This document shows positions 55,726 through 64,000 of a DNA stretch of 64,000 nucleotides, piece by piece. Where the stretch lies: contig JAHBZB010000003.1 of assembly GCA_019635635.1 (NCBI GenBank), positions 186,001 through 250,000 of the forward strand, read 5' to 3'. Within the stretch, counting starts at the first letter, position 1; every line of letters begins with the position of its first letter. Below the pieces are notes generated by a model that was given only the letters and a program-made list of their open reading frames with translations, did not search any database and was not told the DNA's origin. Position numbers and translations under genes: made by a program. This DNA comes from Xanthobacteraceae bacterium (GTDB lineage: Bacteria > Pseudomonadota > Alphaproteobacteria > Rhizobiales > Xanthobacteraceae).

Positions 55726-56699
55726 CCGTGTATCGTTCGGTCGTCCGGGGGGTGGGCTCCTATCTCCCGGCACGCACGCTGACCAACGCCGAACTGGCGA
55801 CGATGGTCGATACCTCCGACGAATGGATTGTGCAGCGCACGGGAATCCGCGAGCGCCACGTCTCCGCGAAGGACGAGAAGACTTCGGATCTCGCGGTCCA
55901 TGCCGCGAAGGCGGCACTTGCAAACGCTGGCATGACCGCCGACGACATCGATCTGATCGTGCTTGCGACCTCGACGCCGGACCTGACGTTTCCGGCGAGC
56001 GCCACGACCGTGCAGGCGGCACTCGGCATCACGCGCGGCGCGGCCTTCGATCTGCAGGCGGTCTGCTCCGGCTTCGTCTTCGCGATGGCGACGGCCGACC
56101 AGTATCTGCGCTCGGGCGATTTCAAGTGCGCGCTGGTGATCGGCGCGGAGACCTTTTCGCGCCTGCTCGACTGGGAAGACCGGACGACCTGCGTGTTGTT
56201 CGGAGATGGTGCAGGTGCGGTGGTATTGGAACGCACCGAACAACCCGGGACGAGGGAAGATCGCGGCATTCTGGTCTCGAAGCTGCGCTCCGATGGCCGC
56301 CACAAAGAGAAACTCTACGTCGATGGCGGTCCCGGCTCGACGGGAACGGTCGGTCACCTGCGGATGGAAGGTAAAGAAGTATTCCGTCACGCGGTCGGCA
56401 TGATCACGGACGTGATCGAGGATGCCTACGCCGCCACCGGATACACCTCTGAGGACATAGACTGGTTCGTACCGCACCAGGCGAACCTCCGGATCATCGA
56501 CGGCAGCGCGAAGAAACTTAAAATTGCTCCGAATAAGGTCGTTGTAACGGTGGACAAGCACGGCAATACGTCGGCCGCGTCGATTCCGCTCGCGCTTTCG
56601 ACCGCAGCGCACGACGGACGGATCAAAAAAGGCGATCTTGTTCTACTGGAAGCCATGGGCGGGGGCTTCACCTGGGGTTCTACGCTGTTGCGCTGGTGA
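55722..56699 (+). CDS. fabH: 3-oxoacyl-ACP synthase III (FabH)
   Basis: 325 residues. Starts fatty acid chains by condensing acetyl-CoA with malonyl-ACP. Triad Cys115 (QAVCSG), His252 (VPHQANLR), Asn282 (HGNTSAAS). Start is GTG at 55722, overlapping plsX. Followed by ihfA. Confidence 0.96.
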   Translation: MTVYRSVVRGVGSYLPARTLTNAELATMVDTSDEWIVQRTGIRERHVSAKDEKTSDLAVHAAKAALANAGMTADDIDLIVLATSTPDLTFPASATTVQAALGITRGAAFDLQAVCSGFVFAMATADQYLRSGDFKCALVIGAETFSRLLDWEDRTTCVLFGDGAGAVVLERTEQPGTREDRGILVSKLRSDGRHKEKLYVDGGPGSTGTVGHLRMEGKEVFRHAVGMITDVIEDAYAATGYTSEDIDWFVPHQANLRIIDGSAKKLKIAPNKVVVTVDKHGNTSAASIPLALSTAAHDGRIKKGDLVLLEAMGGGFTWGSTLLRW

Positions 56700-56807
56700 T
56701 ACGTCCCGCTGACCACGCGACAGTTTTGTTGCAAGCCGGTTGACCCGGCGGGCCAGCGCAAATAACGTCAATTTATCAGTACGATAGTTCACACCGCGGG
56801 GGCGGCC

Positions 56808-57122
56808 ATGAGCGGGAAGACGATCACGCGCGCTGACCTGAGTGAAGTTGTCTATCAAAAGGTCGGCTTGTCGCGGACGGAATCGGCGGCACTCGTCGAA
56901 TTGGTTTTGACCGAACTCGCCGATTCGCTGGCGCGCGGCGAAAACGTGAAACTATCCTCCTTCGGCTCTTTCATCGTCCGCCAGAAGGGCGAGCGCGTAG
57001 GCCGCAATCCCAAGACGGGAGAAGAAGTTCCCATTGAGCCGCGCAGGGTGATGGTTTTCAAACCATCGAATATTCTTAAGCAGCGAATCAACGGGCGGAA
57101 CGGCGACGGGAAAGATCGCTGA
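56808..57122 (+). CDS. ihfA: Integration host factor alpha subunit
   Basis: 104 residues. HU/IHF fold; the beta-arm region has [23 protein letters not shown], with the Pro that intercalates DNA. Bends DNA with IhfB. The stop is followed by a partly paired hairpin (57121-57146) without T-run. Order fabH-ihfA-MerR is conserved in the class. Confidence 0.95.
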   Translation: MSGKTITRADLSEVVYQKVGLSRTESAALVELVLTELADSLARGENVKLSSFGSFIVRQKGERVGRNPKTGEEVPIEPRRVMVFKPSNILKQRINGRNGDGKDR

Positions 57123-57230
57123 CGGCCTCAGGCGAGGCCCCGTCAGAGTGATCCAGTTCCGACATTCGTCTCCCGTTGCGGCAGGCACTTAACGGATGTC
57201 AGAACTAAAGGATCGCTCGAATCGATATTT

Positions 57231-57307
57231 GCTAGCGTGCTTTCGTATCCGACGTTCATACGGAAGGCGCGGCTTGGGAAAACGAACGTCGGATACGGCA
57301 CGCTAGC
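57231..57307. repeat. Long inverted repeat abutting the MerR-type gene start
   Basis: Left arm GCTAGCGTGC (57231-57240) tttc GTATCCGACGTTC (57245-57257); right arm GAACGTCGGATAC (57284-57296) g GCACGCTAGC (57298-57307). That is 23 paired bases broken only by unequal bulges (4 and 1), with a 26-base loop. It ends one base before the GTG start, so would hide the ribosome site if formed in mRNA. Confidence 0.85.
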
Positions 57308-58168
57308 GTGGAAAAAGGTCCGGACGCATTCCGAACGATCAGCGAGGTCGCAGACGACCTCGATCTGCCGCAGCATGTGCTCCGCTTCTGGGAAACACGC
57401 TTCGTACAGATCAAGCCGATGAAGCGCGGCGGCGGCCGCCGCTACTACCGGCCTGACGACGTCGATCTCCTGCGCGGCATTCGGCATCTGCTCTACGGTG
57501 AGGGTTACACGATCCGCGGCGTGCAGCAGATCCTGAAAGATCAAGGTCTGCGTTATGTGCAGACCGTCGGCCGTTCGGCGGAGACCGATCCGGCGCGGCT
57601 GCGCGACATTAATTTCGACGATGAAACGCACGAAGAGGACGCCGAGAACCTGAGCGTTTCCTCCGGCGCGCGCGGTGGCGTCGTGAACTTCGTTTCGCCG
57701 CAGCGGCCGCGGATCGAGCCTGAAATTTCGCGCAACGAAATGCCCCGCAGCGAGCCGGTGCGTAACGGCATGCCGCGCACGCTGGAGCCGCGCATCGTCG
57801 AAGTGCCGCGCGCGCAGCCCCAGCCGCCTGCGCCGCAAGTGCAGCAGCACGAACACGAATATGAGGACGAAGGTCCGGCAATTCCGTTCCGGAAATTCGC
57901 GCCCGCGCCCGACCGCGAGGAGCCACGCGCGCCGATGCGTAGCGTGCACGACGATCGCGCTTATGAGCCGCGTGTTGCACCGGAGGAGCGCTACGAGCCG
58001 CGCGCGGCCGAACCGCAGATGCGCGCGCCCCAACCGCGCGCGCCGATCCCGGAGCCGCCCGGCACGATGCGGCTTTCTTCCGAGGCGGTGCGTTTGCTGA
58101 AAGCCACGCTTTATGAACTGGGCGAATGCCGCCGCATGCTCGAAGCGAGCCGGAAGAGCAGCGCGTAA
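57308..58168 (+). CDS. MerR-type transcriptional regulator
   Basis: 286 residues. N-terminal MerR winged [28 protein letters not shown], then [31 protein letters not shown]. The rest (about 95-265) is Pro/Arg/Glu-rich and disordered, and the end is a short helix ([21 protein letters not shown]). GTG at 57308 begins the conserved N-terminus; no Shine-Dalgarno is visible because the inverted repeat occupies that place. Always downstream of ihfA in this class; targets unknown. Confidence 0.9.
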   Translation: MEKGPDAFRTISEVADDLDLPQHVLRFWETRFVQIKPMKRGGGRRYYRPDDVDLLRGIRHLLYGEGYTIRGVQQILKDQGLRYVQTVGRSAETDPARLRDINFDDETHEEDAENLSVSSGARGGVVNFVSPQRPRIEPEISRNEMPRSEPVRNGMPRTLEPRIVEVPRAQPQPPAPQVQQHEHEYEDEGPAIPFRKFAPAPDREEPRAPMRSVHDDRAYEPRVAPEERYEPRAAEPQMRAPQPRAPIPEPPGTMRLSSEAVRLLKATLYELGECRRMLEASRKSSA

Positions 58169-58176
58169 ACTTCCGC

Positions 58177-58743
58177 TCAGCGCGGCAGCAGTTCCGCCTT
58201 GCCCGCGACGTTCTTCGAAATCAGCTTTCCGGTTCTGCGGTCGAAGATCCAGCGGCCCGCGAGCGGCGTCACTTCGAGCTCGGAGTCGTCGAGCAGGAAC
58301 ACGAATTTGTAGCAGGCGATGATCGTCACGCGCGGATTGCGCTTTTCGTCGGCGGGCGGCGCAACTTTATAGACGCCTTCGTTATCCTCCGCCGGAAGCA
58401 GTTTCGTCTTTGCCGTGGCGGCCTTCGCGGACGGGACTTCGATGTCCTTCAGGTCGTAGCGCCGGACAGTCGCGCCGATCACGTTGCCGAAGAACAGGTC
58501 GCAGCTCTTGCTGGTCTCGGACTGCTCGATGAACAGAATTTCCATCGAGAGAATCTTCGCGTCGCGCGAAGTCGTGTTGTTGAAATGCAGCCGGTGTTCG
58601 CCCGCGACCGAAACATTCGGCAGCGCGGCTTTCATCTCCGGTGGCGGCGAGATCGTGACCGTCACTTCGCCGCCGCGCTGCGCGAGTGCATTACTTGTCG
58701 AGATTGCGAGGAGGCAGACGGCGAGAGCGATGATGCGGGGCAT
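58177..58743 (-). CDS. Secreted hypothetical protein
   Basis: 188 residues; signal peptide MPRIIALAVCLLAISTSNALAQ, cleaved after ALA. Mature part beta-rich: VTVTISPPPEM, RLHFNNTTS, two Cys (SKSCDLFFG and IIACYKF) likely disulphide-bonded. ATG at 58743 is chosen as the signal peptide start; a start 18 codons earlier gives an unlikely leader. Not a family I recognise. Lies between the MerR gene and tRNA-Pro, convergent with the former. Confidence 0.78.
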   Translation of the reverse strand: MPRIIALAVCLLAISTSNALAQRGGEVTVTISPPPEMKAALPNVSVAGEHRLHFNNTTSRDAKILSMEILFIEQSETSKSCDLFFGNVIGATVRRYDLKDIEVPSAKAATAKTKLLPAEDNEGVYKVAPPADEKRNPRVTIIACYKFVFLLDDSELEVTPLAGRWIFDRRTGKLISKNVAGKAELLPR

Positions 58744-58812
58744 GGAAAATTGCGGGCGAGGGAAGATTTTGAGTTTTGCGGCGGAGGCTTGATGCAATCC
58801 GCAAGAAAGAAA

Positions 58813-58890
58813 TGGTCGGAGCGGCGGGATTTGAACCCACGACCCCTAGTCCCCCAGACTAGTGCGCTAACCGGGCTGCGCCACGCTCCG
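58813..58890 (-). tRNA. tRNA-Pro (anticodon GGG)
   Basis: 78 nt including encoded CCA. Acceptor CGGAGCG/CGCTCCG, D-stem GCGC/GCGC, anticodon stem CTAGT/ACTAG with loop CTGGGGG, T-loop TTCAAAT. Reads CCC (and perhaps CCU) codons. Its 5' third overlaps the end of the polymerase/ligase gene on the same strand. Confidence 0.97.
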
Positions 58891-60202
58891 ACAGGGGGCG
58901 GACTATAGTGATCCGGTCTGTGCGCTGCAACGACGCCAGCCCCGGTTCCGGGTTTTTTGCCGGGGAAATTCGCGGGATTTCAACGCGATAGCGGCTTGCG
59001 GCGACCGCGCCGCCCCACAGCACGCCCGCCAGAAGCCAGAAATGCCGCCAGTGGTCGGTGTCGATGATCGCGCCTTCGCCGACGACGCCGATAAAGGTGG
59101 CCCAAGTGGCAAGCAGCACCGGTCGCCACGGGGTCGCGCGCAGCGCGCCCTTCAAGCCGGCCCAGAGCGTCATCAGCACCAGCAGCGGATAGGCGAGGCC
59201 GCCCATCCAGCCGCCGGTCATGAAGGAATTCAGATAGACGTTGTGCGGGTCTTCCGGAAAACGCTTCGCGAACTGGAATGGTCCGAGACCCCAAGGCGTG
59301 TCGAGCGCAAGCTCGAAGCCGAGGATGTGGCGGCCGAAGCGGCCCAACTGGCCCATGTCGTAGCTTTGCTCGAGCGTCGCGCGCTCGGTGAAGAGCGAGC
59401 CGACGCCTTTCATCGACAACAGCGCAACGAGGATCAGCGCGAGCAGGCCGACGCCCGCGATGGTCGCGCCGACGATGCGGGTGCGCTCGCGCGCGTCGGT
59501 GCTGACGACGAACAAGAGCCCGATGAAAATCGCCGCCGACGCCGCGAAGTGACCCCAGGCGCCGCGCGAGAACGACAACAGCAACGCGATCACGATGATC
59601 GAAACCTGCGTGCCGCCGATGACGAGATCCTTCAAGCGGAAAGAAAGCGCGCGATGGATCGCGAGGAGACCGGGCAACACCAGAAACGGGCCGATCACGT
59701 TCGGATCATTGAAGGTGCCCTTGGCGCGGCCGTAGAGCAGGAACGAATCCGCGCCAGGGATTGCGTGAAAATAGGCGAGGACCGCAACCAGCGAGGCGAC
59801 GATTGCCGCCGCCATATAGCCGCTCATCAGGATATTGAGCCGCCGCTCGGTGTCTTCGGCGATCACGCAGGCATAGAACAGCGCGGTTGCGGCCATGAAC
59901 CAGGAGATCGTGACCCACATCGCGGTCTTCGGTTCCGAGACCACCGGGATCACCGCGATGGTCGCGCCGAAGCAATAGACGATCAGGATCGCCAGCAGCG
60001 GCAGATGCCCGCGCCGGATCGAAAGGCCGGTTGCGAAAAAGAAGAAGATCGCGGCGGCCGCGAAGATTTCGTACGGCGAAGGTTCGGTGAAAACGAACGC
60101 GCCGGAAAATCCGGTCATCCACAAAAGCAGGCTGCGCAACTTCTCGACCGTTCGCGCGGGCGAAATCGTGTAGGCGTGCGAAGCGGTAGCGGCCTGCGCC
60201 AT
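58859..60202 (-). CDS. O-antigen ligase/Wzy-type polysaccharide polymerase
   Basis: 447 residues, about ten to twelve helices; Wzy_C-like large periplasmic loop (about 265-330) with LGRFGRHILGFELALDTPWGLGPFQFAKRFPEDPHNVYLN in pieces, including the ExxP/PHNxYL motif of ligases and polymerases. Polymerises or attaches exopolysaccharide units. Its stop (TAG) lies in the anticodon stem of tRNA-Pro: the last ten residues SERGAARLAH are encoded by the tRNA gene. Overlaps the priming transferase by one base. Confidence 0.9.
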   Translation of the reverse strand: MAQAATASHAYTISPARTVEKLRSLLLWMTGFSGAFVFTEPSPYEIFAAAAIFFFFATGLSIRRGHLPLLAILIVYCFGATIAVIPVVSEPKTAMWVTISWFMAATALFYACVIAEDTERRLNILMSGYMAAAIVASLVAVLAYFHAIPGADSFLLYGRAKGTFNDPNVIGPFLVLPGLLAIHRALSFRLKDLVIGGTQVSIIVIALLLSFSRGAWGHFAASAAIFIGLLFVVSTDARERTRIVGATIAGVGLLALILVALLSMKGVGSLFTERATLEQSYDMGQLGRFGRHILGFELALDTPWGLGPFQFAKRFPEDPHNVYLNSFMTGGWMGGLAYPLLVLMTLWAGLKGALRATPWRPVLLATWATFIGVVGEGAIIDTDHWRHFWLLAGVLWGGAVAASRYRVEIPRISPAKNPEPGLASLQRTDRITIVRPLSERGAARLAH

Positions 60203-61749
60203 CAGTAGGCGTTTTCCGTCTTCAGCAGCGAAACCGGCGTCTTCAGAAGTATGTAGAGGTCGAGGAACACCGACCAGTTTTCGATGTAATAGAGATCGTG
60301 CTCGACGCGGCGCTGGATTTTCTCCGGCGTATCGGTTTCGCCGCGCCAGCCGTTGACCTGCGCCCAGCCAGTGATGCCGGGCTTAACGCGGTGACGTGCG
60401 AAATAGCCGTCCACGACTTCGTCATAGAGCCGGTTCTGCGCTTTCGCGTGAACTGCGTGAGGGCGCGGGCCGACCAGCGAAAGGTTGCCTTTGAAGACGA
60501 CGTTGATGAGTTGCGGCAATTCATCGAGCGAAGTCTTGCGGATGAAGCGGCCGACACGGGTCACGCGCGGATCGCCCTTGGTGACGAGCTTCGAAGCGTT
60601 CGCGTCGGTCATGTCGGTGTACATCGAGCGGAACTTGAAGACTTCGATCAGCTCGTTGTTGAAGCCGTAGCGCTTCTGTTTGAAAAACGCCGGGCCTTTG
60701 CTGTCGAGTTTCACAGCGAGCGCGGTGAGCAGCATCACCGGCGAAAGCGCGATCAGCATCAGCGAGCCGACGATCTTGTCGAACAGCCGTTTGAGGACAA
60801 TGTTCCAGTCGGTGATCGGCCGGTCGTAAATGTCGAGCACCGGCACGTTGCCGATGTAGGAATAGGCGCGCGGGCGGAAGCGCAGCTTGCTCATATGCGC
60901 GGCGAGGCGGATGTCTACCGGCAGCACCCAGAGCTTGCGCAGCATCTGCAACACGCGCTGTTCGGCGGTAATGGGTAGCGACACGAGCAGGAGATCGATG
61001 CGGGTGCGGCGCGCGAATTCGACGAGATCGTCGACTGTGCCGAGCTTGGGCTTGCCCGCAATCATGGGCGCGGAGCGCTCGTCGCCGCGGTCGTCGAACA
61101 CGCCGCGAATGTCGAGGTCGGAATCGGTCTGCGCCTGCAAGGCCTCGATCAGCGCTTCGCCGGGCGCGGCACCGCCGACGATCACCGTGCGGCGGATCAG
61201 GCGCCCCTCGCGCGTCCACTGGCGCACTTTCGCAACGATGAAAATGCGGAACGCAAAAAGCGCAATCAGGCCCGTGAAGTACCAGCTCGCGGTCCAGACG
61301 CGGGAATACTGTCCTTCGAGGCGGAAAAAGAACTGGAACGCAAAGGCTACGAGGAAGATCGCGGTCCAGGCGAGCGTAAGCCGCGCGAAGGTCGAGATCG
61401 CGCGGCGAAGTGCTGCAACGTCGTAGGTTTCGGCAAGCTGGAAGGCGAGGATCGCGGTGGCCGAAGTGCCCAGCGTCGCGATCACGTAGCGCCACAGAAA
61501 GCCTTCGTCGGGATAGACATAGGTCGCGTAGATCGCGAAGCCGACCAGCGACAAAAGCAGGAATTCGACCATGCGGATCGAGCCGCCGAGCACGACGGCG
61601 GACATCGCGGGGCGCACCGGCTCGCTCGCGATCATCTTGGCAAGCGGGCTCAACTCACGCGGCGACTGGTTCGTCTGCGCATTCGCAATCGCGCCGGCGG
61701 CAACCTCGGCGGAGCGTGCGTTTCTGTTTTTCTGTTCGGCCCCGATCAT
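60202..61749 (-). CDS. Undecaprenyl-phosphate glycosyl-1-phosphate transferase (WcaJ/ExoY type)
   Basis: 515 residues. Starts the repeat unit by moving a hexose-1-phosphate to undecaprenyl phosphate. N-terminal four to five helices, CoA-like Rossmann-like domain (about 150-290), then the PGT domain (about 315-510): [22 protein letters not shown] form [51 protein letters not shown] at 61749 follows GGGACGGAA; a start seven codons earlier is possible. Confidence 0.93.
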   Translation of the reverse strand: MIGAEQKNRNARSAEVAAGAIANAQTNQSPRELSPLAKMIASEPVRPAMSAVVLGGSIRMVEFLLLSLVGFAIYATYVYPDEGFLWRYVIATLGTSATAILAFQLAETYDVAALRRAISTFARLTLAWTAIFLVAFAFQFFFRLEGQYSRVWTASWYFTGLIALFAFRIFIVAKVRQWTREGRLIRRTVIVGGAAPGEALIEALQAQTDSDLDIRGVFDDRGDERSAPMIAGKPKLGTVDDLVEFARRTRIDLLLVSLPITAEQRVLQMLRKLWVLPVDIRLAAHMSKLRFRPRAYSYIGNVPVLDIYDRPITDWNIVLKRLFDKIVGSLMLIALSPVMLLTALAVKLDSKGPAFFKQKRYGFNNELIEVFKFRSMYTDMTDANASKLVTKGDPRVTRVGRFIRKTSLDELPQLINVVFKGNLSLVGPRPHAVHAKAQNRLYDEVVDGYFARHRVKPGITGWAQVNGWRGETDTPEKIQRRVEHDLYYIENWSVFLDLYILLKTPVSLLKTENAY

Positions 61750-61853
61750 TTTCCGTCCCCGGCAAGGCATTACGGGCGGCCCGCGGGGCCGCCTAAAGAC
61801 AGAGGAAAACTAGAGAAAATCCGTCTCGGAAGGCTTAATACTAATGCCGGGAA

Positions 61854-62966
61854 CTAGCGGGACCGGAGACTAAGTGCGCGCTCGTAAGCCTCGAGAATAC
61901 CGGTGGTCATGGCGCTCACGGTAAACAATTCGGAAACGCGGGCGCGAAGACGCCCGGTTTGCCCGCCGCCGCCGTCCCTACGGAATGCCTGAATGGCGGC
62001 GGCCAGCGCTTCCGCATTGCCCGGCGGGATCAGGGATTTTGCGTCCGGGCCGAAGATTTCCGGAATGCCGCCGACGGCGGTTGCGACCAGCGGGAGTCCC
62101 GCGGCCGCTGCTTCCAGCACGATGTAAGGCAAAGATTCCGCGCGCGATGGAACGGCGAGCAGCGTTCCTTTGGCGAAGGCGCTTCGCGCCGGCAGTGCGC
62201 CGGGAAATTCGATCTGGGTATCGAGACCGCGCGCTTTCGCGGGTACCGCGAAGGCTTGGCGATCAGGGCCGTCGCCGACGATGATCGCGCGCAATGTCTC
62301 GCCGCGAGTCTTCAGAAGCGCCAGCGCCTCGATCAGCACATCGACGCCCTTCAGCTTGCGCAACTCGCCGACGAAAAGAATGTCGGCGGGGCTCGGCGCC
62401 GGCGATACCGGCTCGAATTCCTCCGGCCGCACGCCGTTATGAACTACAGCGGAGATGCCCCTGGGGCGGCCGATCTTCTGCTCGAACACGGCGCGCGCAT
62501 ATTCGCTTTCAAAGAGCGCGAGATCGGTCTTGCCGAGCAGCATCCGCTCGACGCCGAGATAGGCGAAACCGATCGGGTTCGTGCGCGAGAAATGCAGACT
62601 GCCGCCGTGCGGCGTGTAAACGCGAAGTGCATGGCCCGCGGCGAGCCGCGCAAACGCGCCGCCTTTCGCGCCATGACCGTGCACGACCGAGGCTTTCAAC
62701 TGTCGCGCGTGGGTTTCGACATAGCGGACAGCGGCGATGTCGCTAAGCCCCGCGTGACGGCTCATGGGAATGCGCGAGACACCGAGCGATATTTTCGAGG
62801 AGAGGGCGGAAAGCGCGCCTTCGGCCTTGTCGCCGCCGGTGGTCCGGTCCGCGATCACGCCGACGGCGTGGCCGCGAGCGCTCTGTTCCAGCGCCAGGTC
62901 GCAGACATGGCGAAACAGCCCTCCGACCGGGGCGCGAAGCACGTGGAGGATGCGAAGCGGCGGCAA
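61854..62966 (-). CDS. Family 4 glycosyltransferase
   Basis: 370 residues, GT-B fold. N-terminal LRILHVLRAPVGGLFRHVCDLA with the Gly-rich acceptor loop, C-terminal ILFVGELRKLKGVDVLIEAL, then PSRAESLPYIVLEAAAAGLPLVAT with the Glu-x7-Glu-like retaining motif. Adds a sugar to the lipid-linked unit. Start is TTG at 62966, ten bases after the export gene's stop. Confidence 0.9.
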   Translation of the reverse strand: MPPLRILHVLRAPVGGLFRHVCDLALEQSARGHAVGVIADRTTGGDKAEGALSALSSKISLGVSRIPMSRHAGLSDIAAVRYVETHARQLKASVVHGHGAKGGAFARLAAGHALRVYTPHGGSLHFSRTNPIGFAYLGVERMLLGKTDLALFESEYARAVFEQKIGRPRGISAVVHNGVRPEEFEPVSPAPSPADILFVGELRKLKGVDVLIEALALLKTRGETLRAIIVGDGPDRQAFAVPAKARGLDTQIEFPGALPARSAFAKGTLLAVPSRAESLPYIVLEAAAAGLPLVATAVGGIPEIFGPDAKSLIPPGNAEALAAAIQAFRRDGGGGQTGRLRARVSELFTVSAMTTGILEAYERALSLRSR

Positions 62967-62976
62967 AGGCGGCTCG

Positions 62977-63528
62977 TCAGAACCAGCGTTCGTGAACGGT
63001 GATGGTGTCGCCCGGCCGCACGTTGAAATAGGGCGGCACGCTCGCGCTCGAAGCCACGCCGTTGATGTTGCGGACGATGGTGAAGTTCGCGCGGTTGGCG
63101 CGCGGCGTGAAGCCGCCTGCGATCGCGACCGCGGTTTCGACAGTCAGGTTGTTGACGTAAGCGTACTGACCGGCGGCGGTCACTTCGCCGAGGATGAAGA
63201 ACGGCCGGTAGGTTTCGACTTCCACCGCGACATGCGGCTCGCGCACGTAACCGGAGCGGAGCTTGCTCGTGATCTGGGCCGCGACCTGCGCGGTGGTCAG
63301 CCCGCGCGCATCGACGCGGCCGATCAGCGGCATCGAAATCTTGCCGGCGCCATCGACCGCGTAGGAATTGGTGAGGCCTTCCTGACCGAACACGGTCACG
63401 CGGAGCTTGTCGCCGCCGTCGAGCGTGTAGGGCGCCTCGAAAGAGGCGTCCGGCGCAGGGCGCGGATTACCCGCGCAGGCGGAAAGCGCGAGCGCCAGAG
63501 CGAGGAGGATGGCCGGGCGGAAAGACAT
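62977..63528 (-). CDS. Polysaccharide export lipoprotein (Wza-like, short)
   Basis: 183 residues. Lipobox LSAC with lipidated Cys at 18; Poly_export domain (about 35-105, YTLDGGDKLRVTVFGQEGLT) followed by one SLBB-like domain (FILGEVTAAGQYAYVNNLTV). Shorter than Wza, as in ExoF-type proteins of this class. Forms part of the outer-membrane channel. First gene of the minus-strand EPS unit, divergent from the Wzz/ExoP gene. Confidence 0.92.
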   Translation of the reverse strand: MSFRPAILLALALALSACAGNPRPAPDASFEAPYTLDGGDKLRVTVFGQEGLTNSYAVDGAGKISMPLIGRVDARGLTTAQVAAQITSKLRSGYVREPHVAVEVETYRPFFILGEVTAAGQYAYVNNLTVETAVAIAGGFTPRANRANFTIVRNINGVASSASVPPYFNVRPGDTITVHERWF

Positions 63529-63679
63529 GCGCGGACAGGACTTTCTTGGTTGCCAATTTCTTACCGCGACATGGTTAACGGAATCTGACTCGTGCGGCCG
63601 GGACGGGCGCCCTTAACCCAATGGCAACCCTAATGATTTCTTATACGGACAGTAGTTGCGTGGGAGTCGTTTGAAGCCA

Positions 63680-64000
63680 ATGCGCCGTCCGTCCTCCAAA
63701 GCCCGCGCGGAAGCGATTCCCGCCCCAGCCGCCGAATCGGAGCTAGATCTCGCCGCCCTCGGGCGGGCGCTCTGGGCCCGGAAATTCCGCATTCTGGCGG
63801 TCACGCTTGCAGCGGGCGTGCTGAGCTTCCTCGCCGTCAACATGATCACGCCGCGCTACAAATCGGAAGCGCGGGTGCTGATCGAGAACCGCGAGACGCC
63901 GTACAATCAGGCGCAGGGCGAGCGCAACATGGAGCGCGACCGCACGCTGCTCGATGCCGAAGCCGTGCAGAGTCAGGTGCAGCTTGCGCTGTCGCGCGAT
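63680..64000 (+). CDS. Wzz/ExoP-type chain-length or tyrosine-kinase protein (3' partial)
   Basis: First 107 residues visible before the window ends. Soluble N-terminus, then a helix FRILAVTLAAGVLSFLAVNMI (about 36-56) and the typical TPRYKSEARVLIENRE of Wzz proteins. Likely a polysaccharide co-polymerase with or without a C-terminal BY-kinase. ATG at 63680; TTG at 63671 in frame after GGGAG is an alternative start. Confidence 0.85.
   Translation, partial: MRRPSSKARAEAIPAPAAESELDLAALGRALWARKFRILAVTLAAGVLSFLAVNMITPRYKSEARVLIENRETPYNQAQGERNMERDRTLLDAEAVQSQVQLALSRD

Noticed and set aside
57121-57146. Hairpin TGACGGCCTC...GAGGCCCCGTCA after ihfA
   Set aside because: Imperfect and without a T-tract, so not listed as a terminator.

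Overview
The window is a contiguous, GC-rich stretch of chromosome from an alphaproteobacterium, most likely a Rhizobiales member of the Bradyrhizobium/Afipia/Pseudolabrys type. The evidence is an Omp2-type porin with the N-terminus MKMVKSLILG...ADLPVKAKPV, an LdtR-type MarR regulator, an HWE histidine kinase, a Bpt leucyl-transferase, and the order rpoZ-rsh-pdxJ-acpS-lepB-rnc-era, which is usual in this class. No rRNA, CRISPR array, insertion sequence, prophage or plasmid gene was seen.

Layout. 0-11 kb: lytic transglycosylase (5' truncated), a soluble methyl-accepting protein with a globin-like N-terminus, a porin with its own terminator, an alpha/beta hydrolase, a small secreted protein, an Slt70-type transglycosylase, dapA-smpB, then an opposing group of a DUF3775-like protein, a family 5 uracil-DNA glycosylase and a NYN-domain protein. 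11.3-21.1 kb: the housekeeping run rpoZ, rsh, pdxJ, acpS, lepB, rnc, era, a HIT protein, recO, parC, mostly with start/stop overlaps. 21.1-28.7 kb: an AlgJ/AlgX-like plus MBOAT O-acetylation pair, mntH behind a Fur-family-like operator, a two-gene C1-type module (HTH-like/SAM methyltransferase plus short MTHFR-like protein) behind a cluster of dyads, and bpt. 28.7-37 kb is the accessory part: RDD protein, cysteine-rich repeat protein, HWE kinase, small stress-type proteins, an SH3-LprI-MliC-like protein, an AhpD-like protein, a 600-base structured non-coding region, a 53-residue membrane miniprotein, a MAPEG protein and an AT-rich insertion carrying one unrecognised gene. 37-42 kb: a valine/isobutyrate catabolic operon (acyl-CoA dehydrogenase, HIBYL-CoA hydrolase, membrane protein, mmsB), a CDF metal exporter and ldtR. 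42.2-44.5 kb: an unusual fusion of a chemotaxis signalling domain with a UrtA/AmiC-type ligand-binding domain. 45-52.8 kb: glyA, nrdR, ribD, ribE, ribH, nusB, thiL, hppA. 52.9-58.2 kb: bamE and, divergently, a CBP3-like chaperone, yceD, plsX, fabH, ihfA and a MerR-type regulator. 58.8-64 kb: tRNA-Pro(GGG) and an exopolysaccharide cluster (polymerase/ligase, priming phosphotransferase, GT4 glycosyltransferase, export lipoprotein, divergent Wzz/ExoP-type protein cut by the window end).

Themes. Envelope biology recurs: two murein transglycosylases, porin, BamE, lysozyme-inhibitor-like protein, LdtR, O-acetylation pair and EPS cluster. The strongest candidates for something little described are (1) the 782-residue receptor with a UrtA-like domain C-terminal to the signalling hairpin and apparently cytoplasmic, (2) the methyltransferase/MTHFR-like pair with its dyad-rich upstream region, (3) the AT-rich single-gene insertion at 36.1-36.9 kb, and (4) the structured non-coding region at 34.2-34.8 kb. 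Family assignments come from reading motifs by eye; no database search was run.
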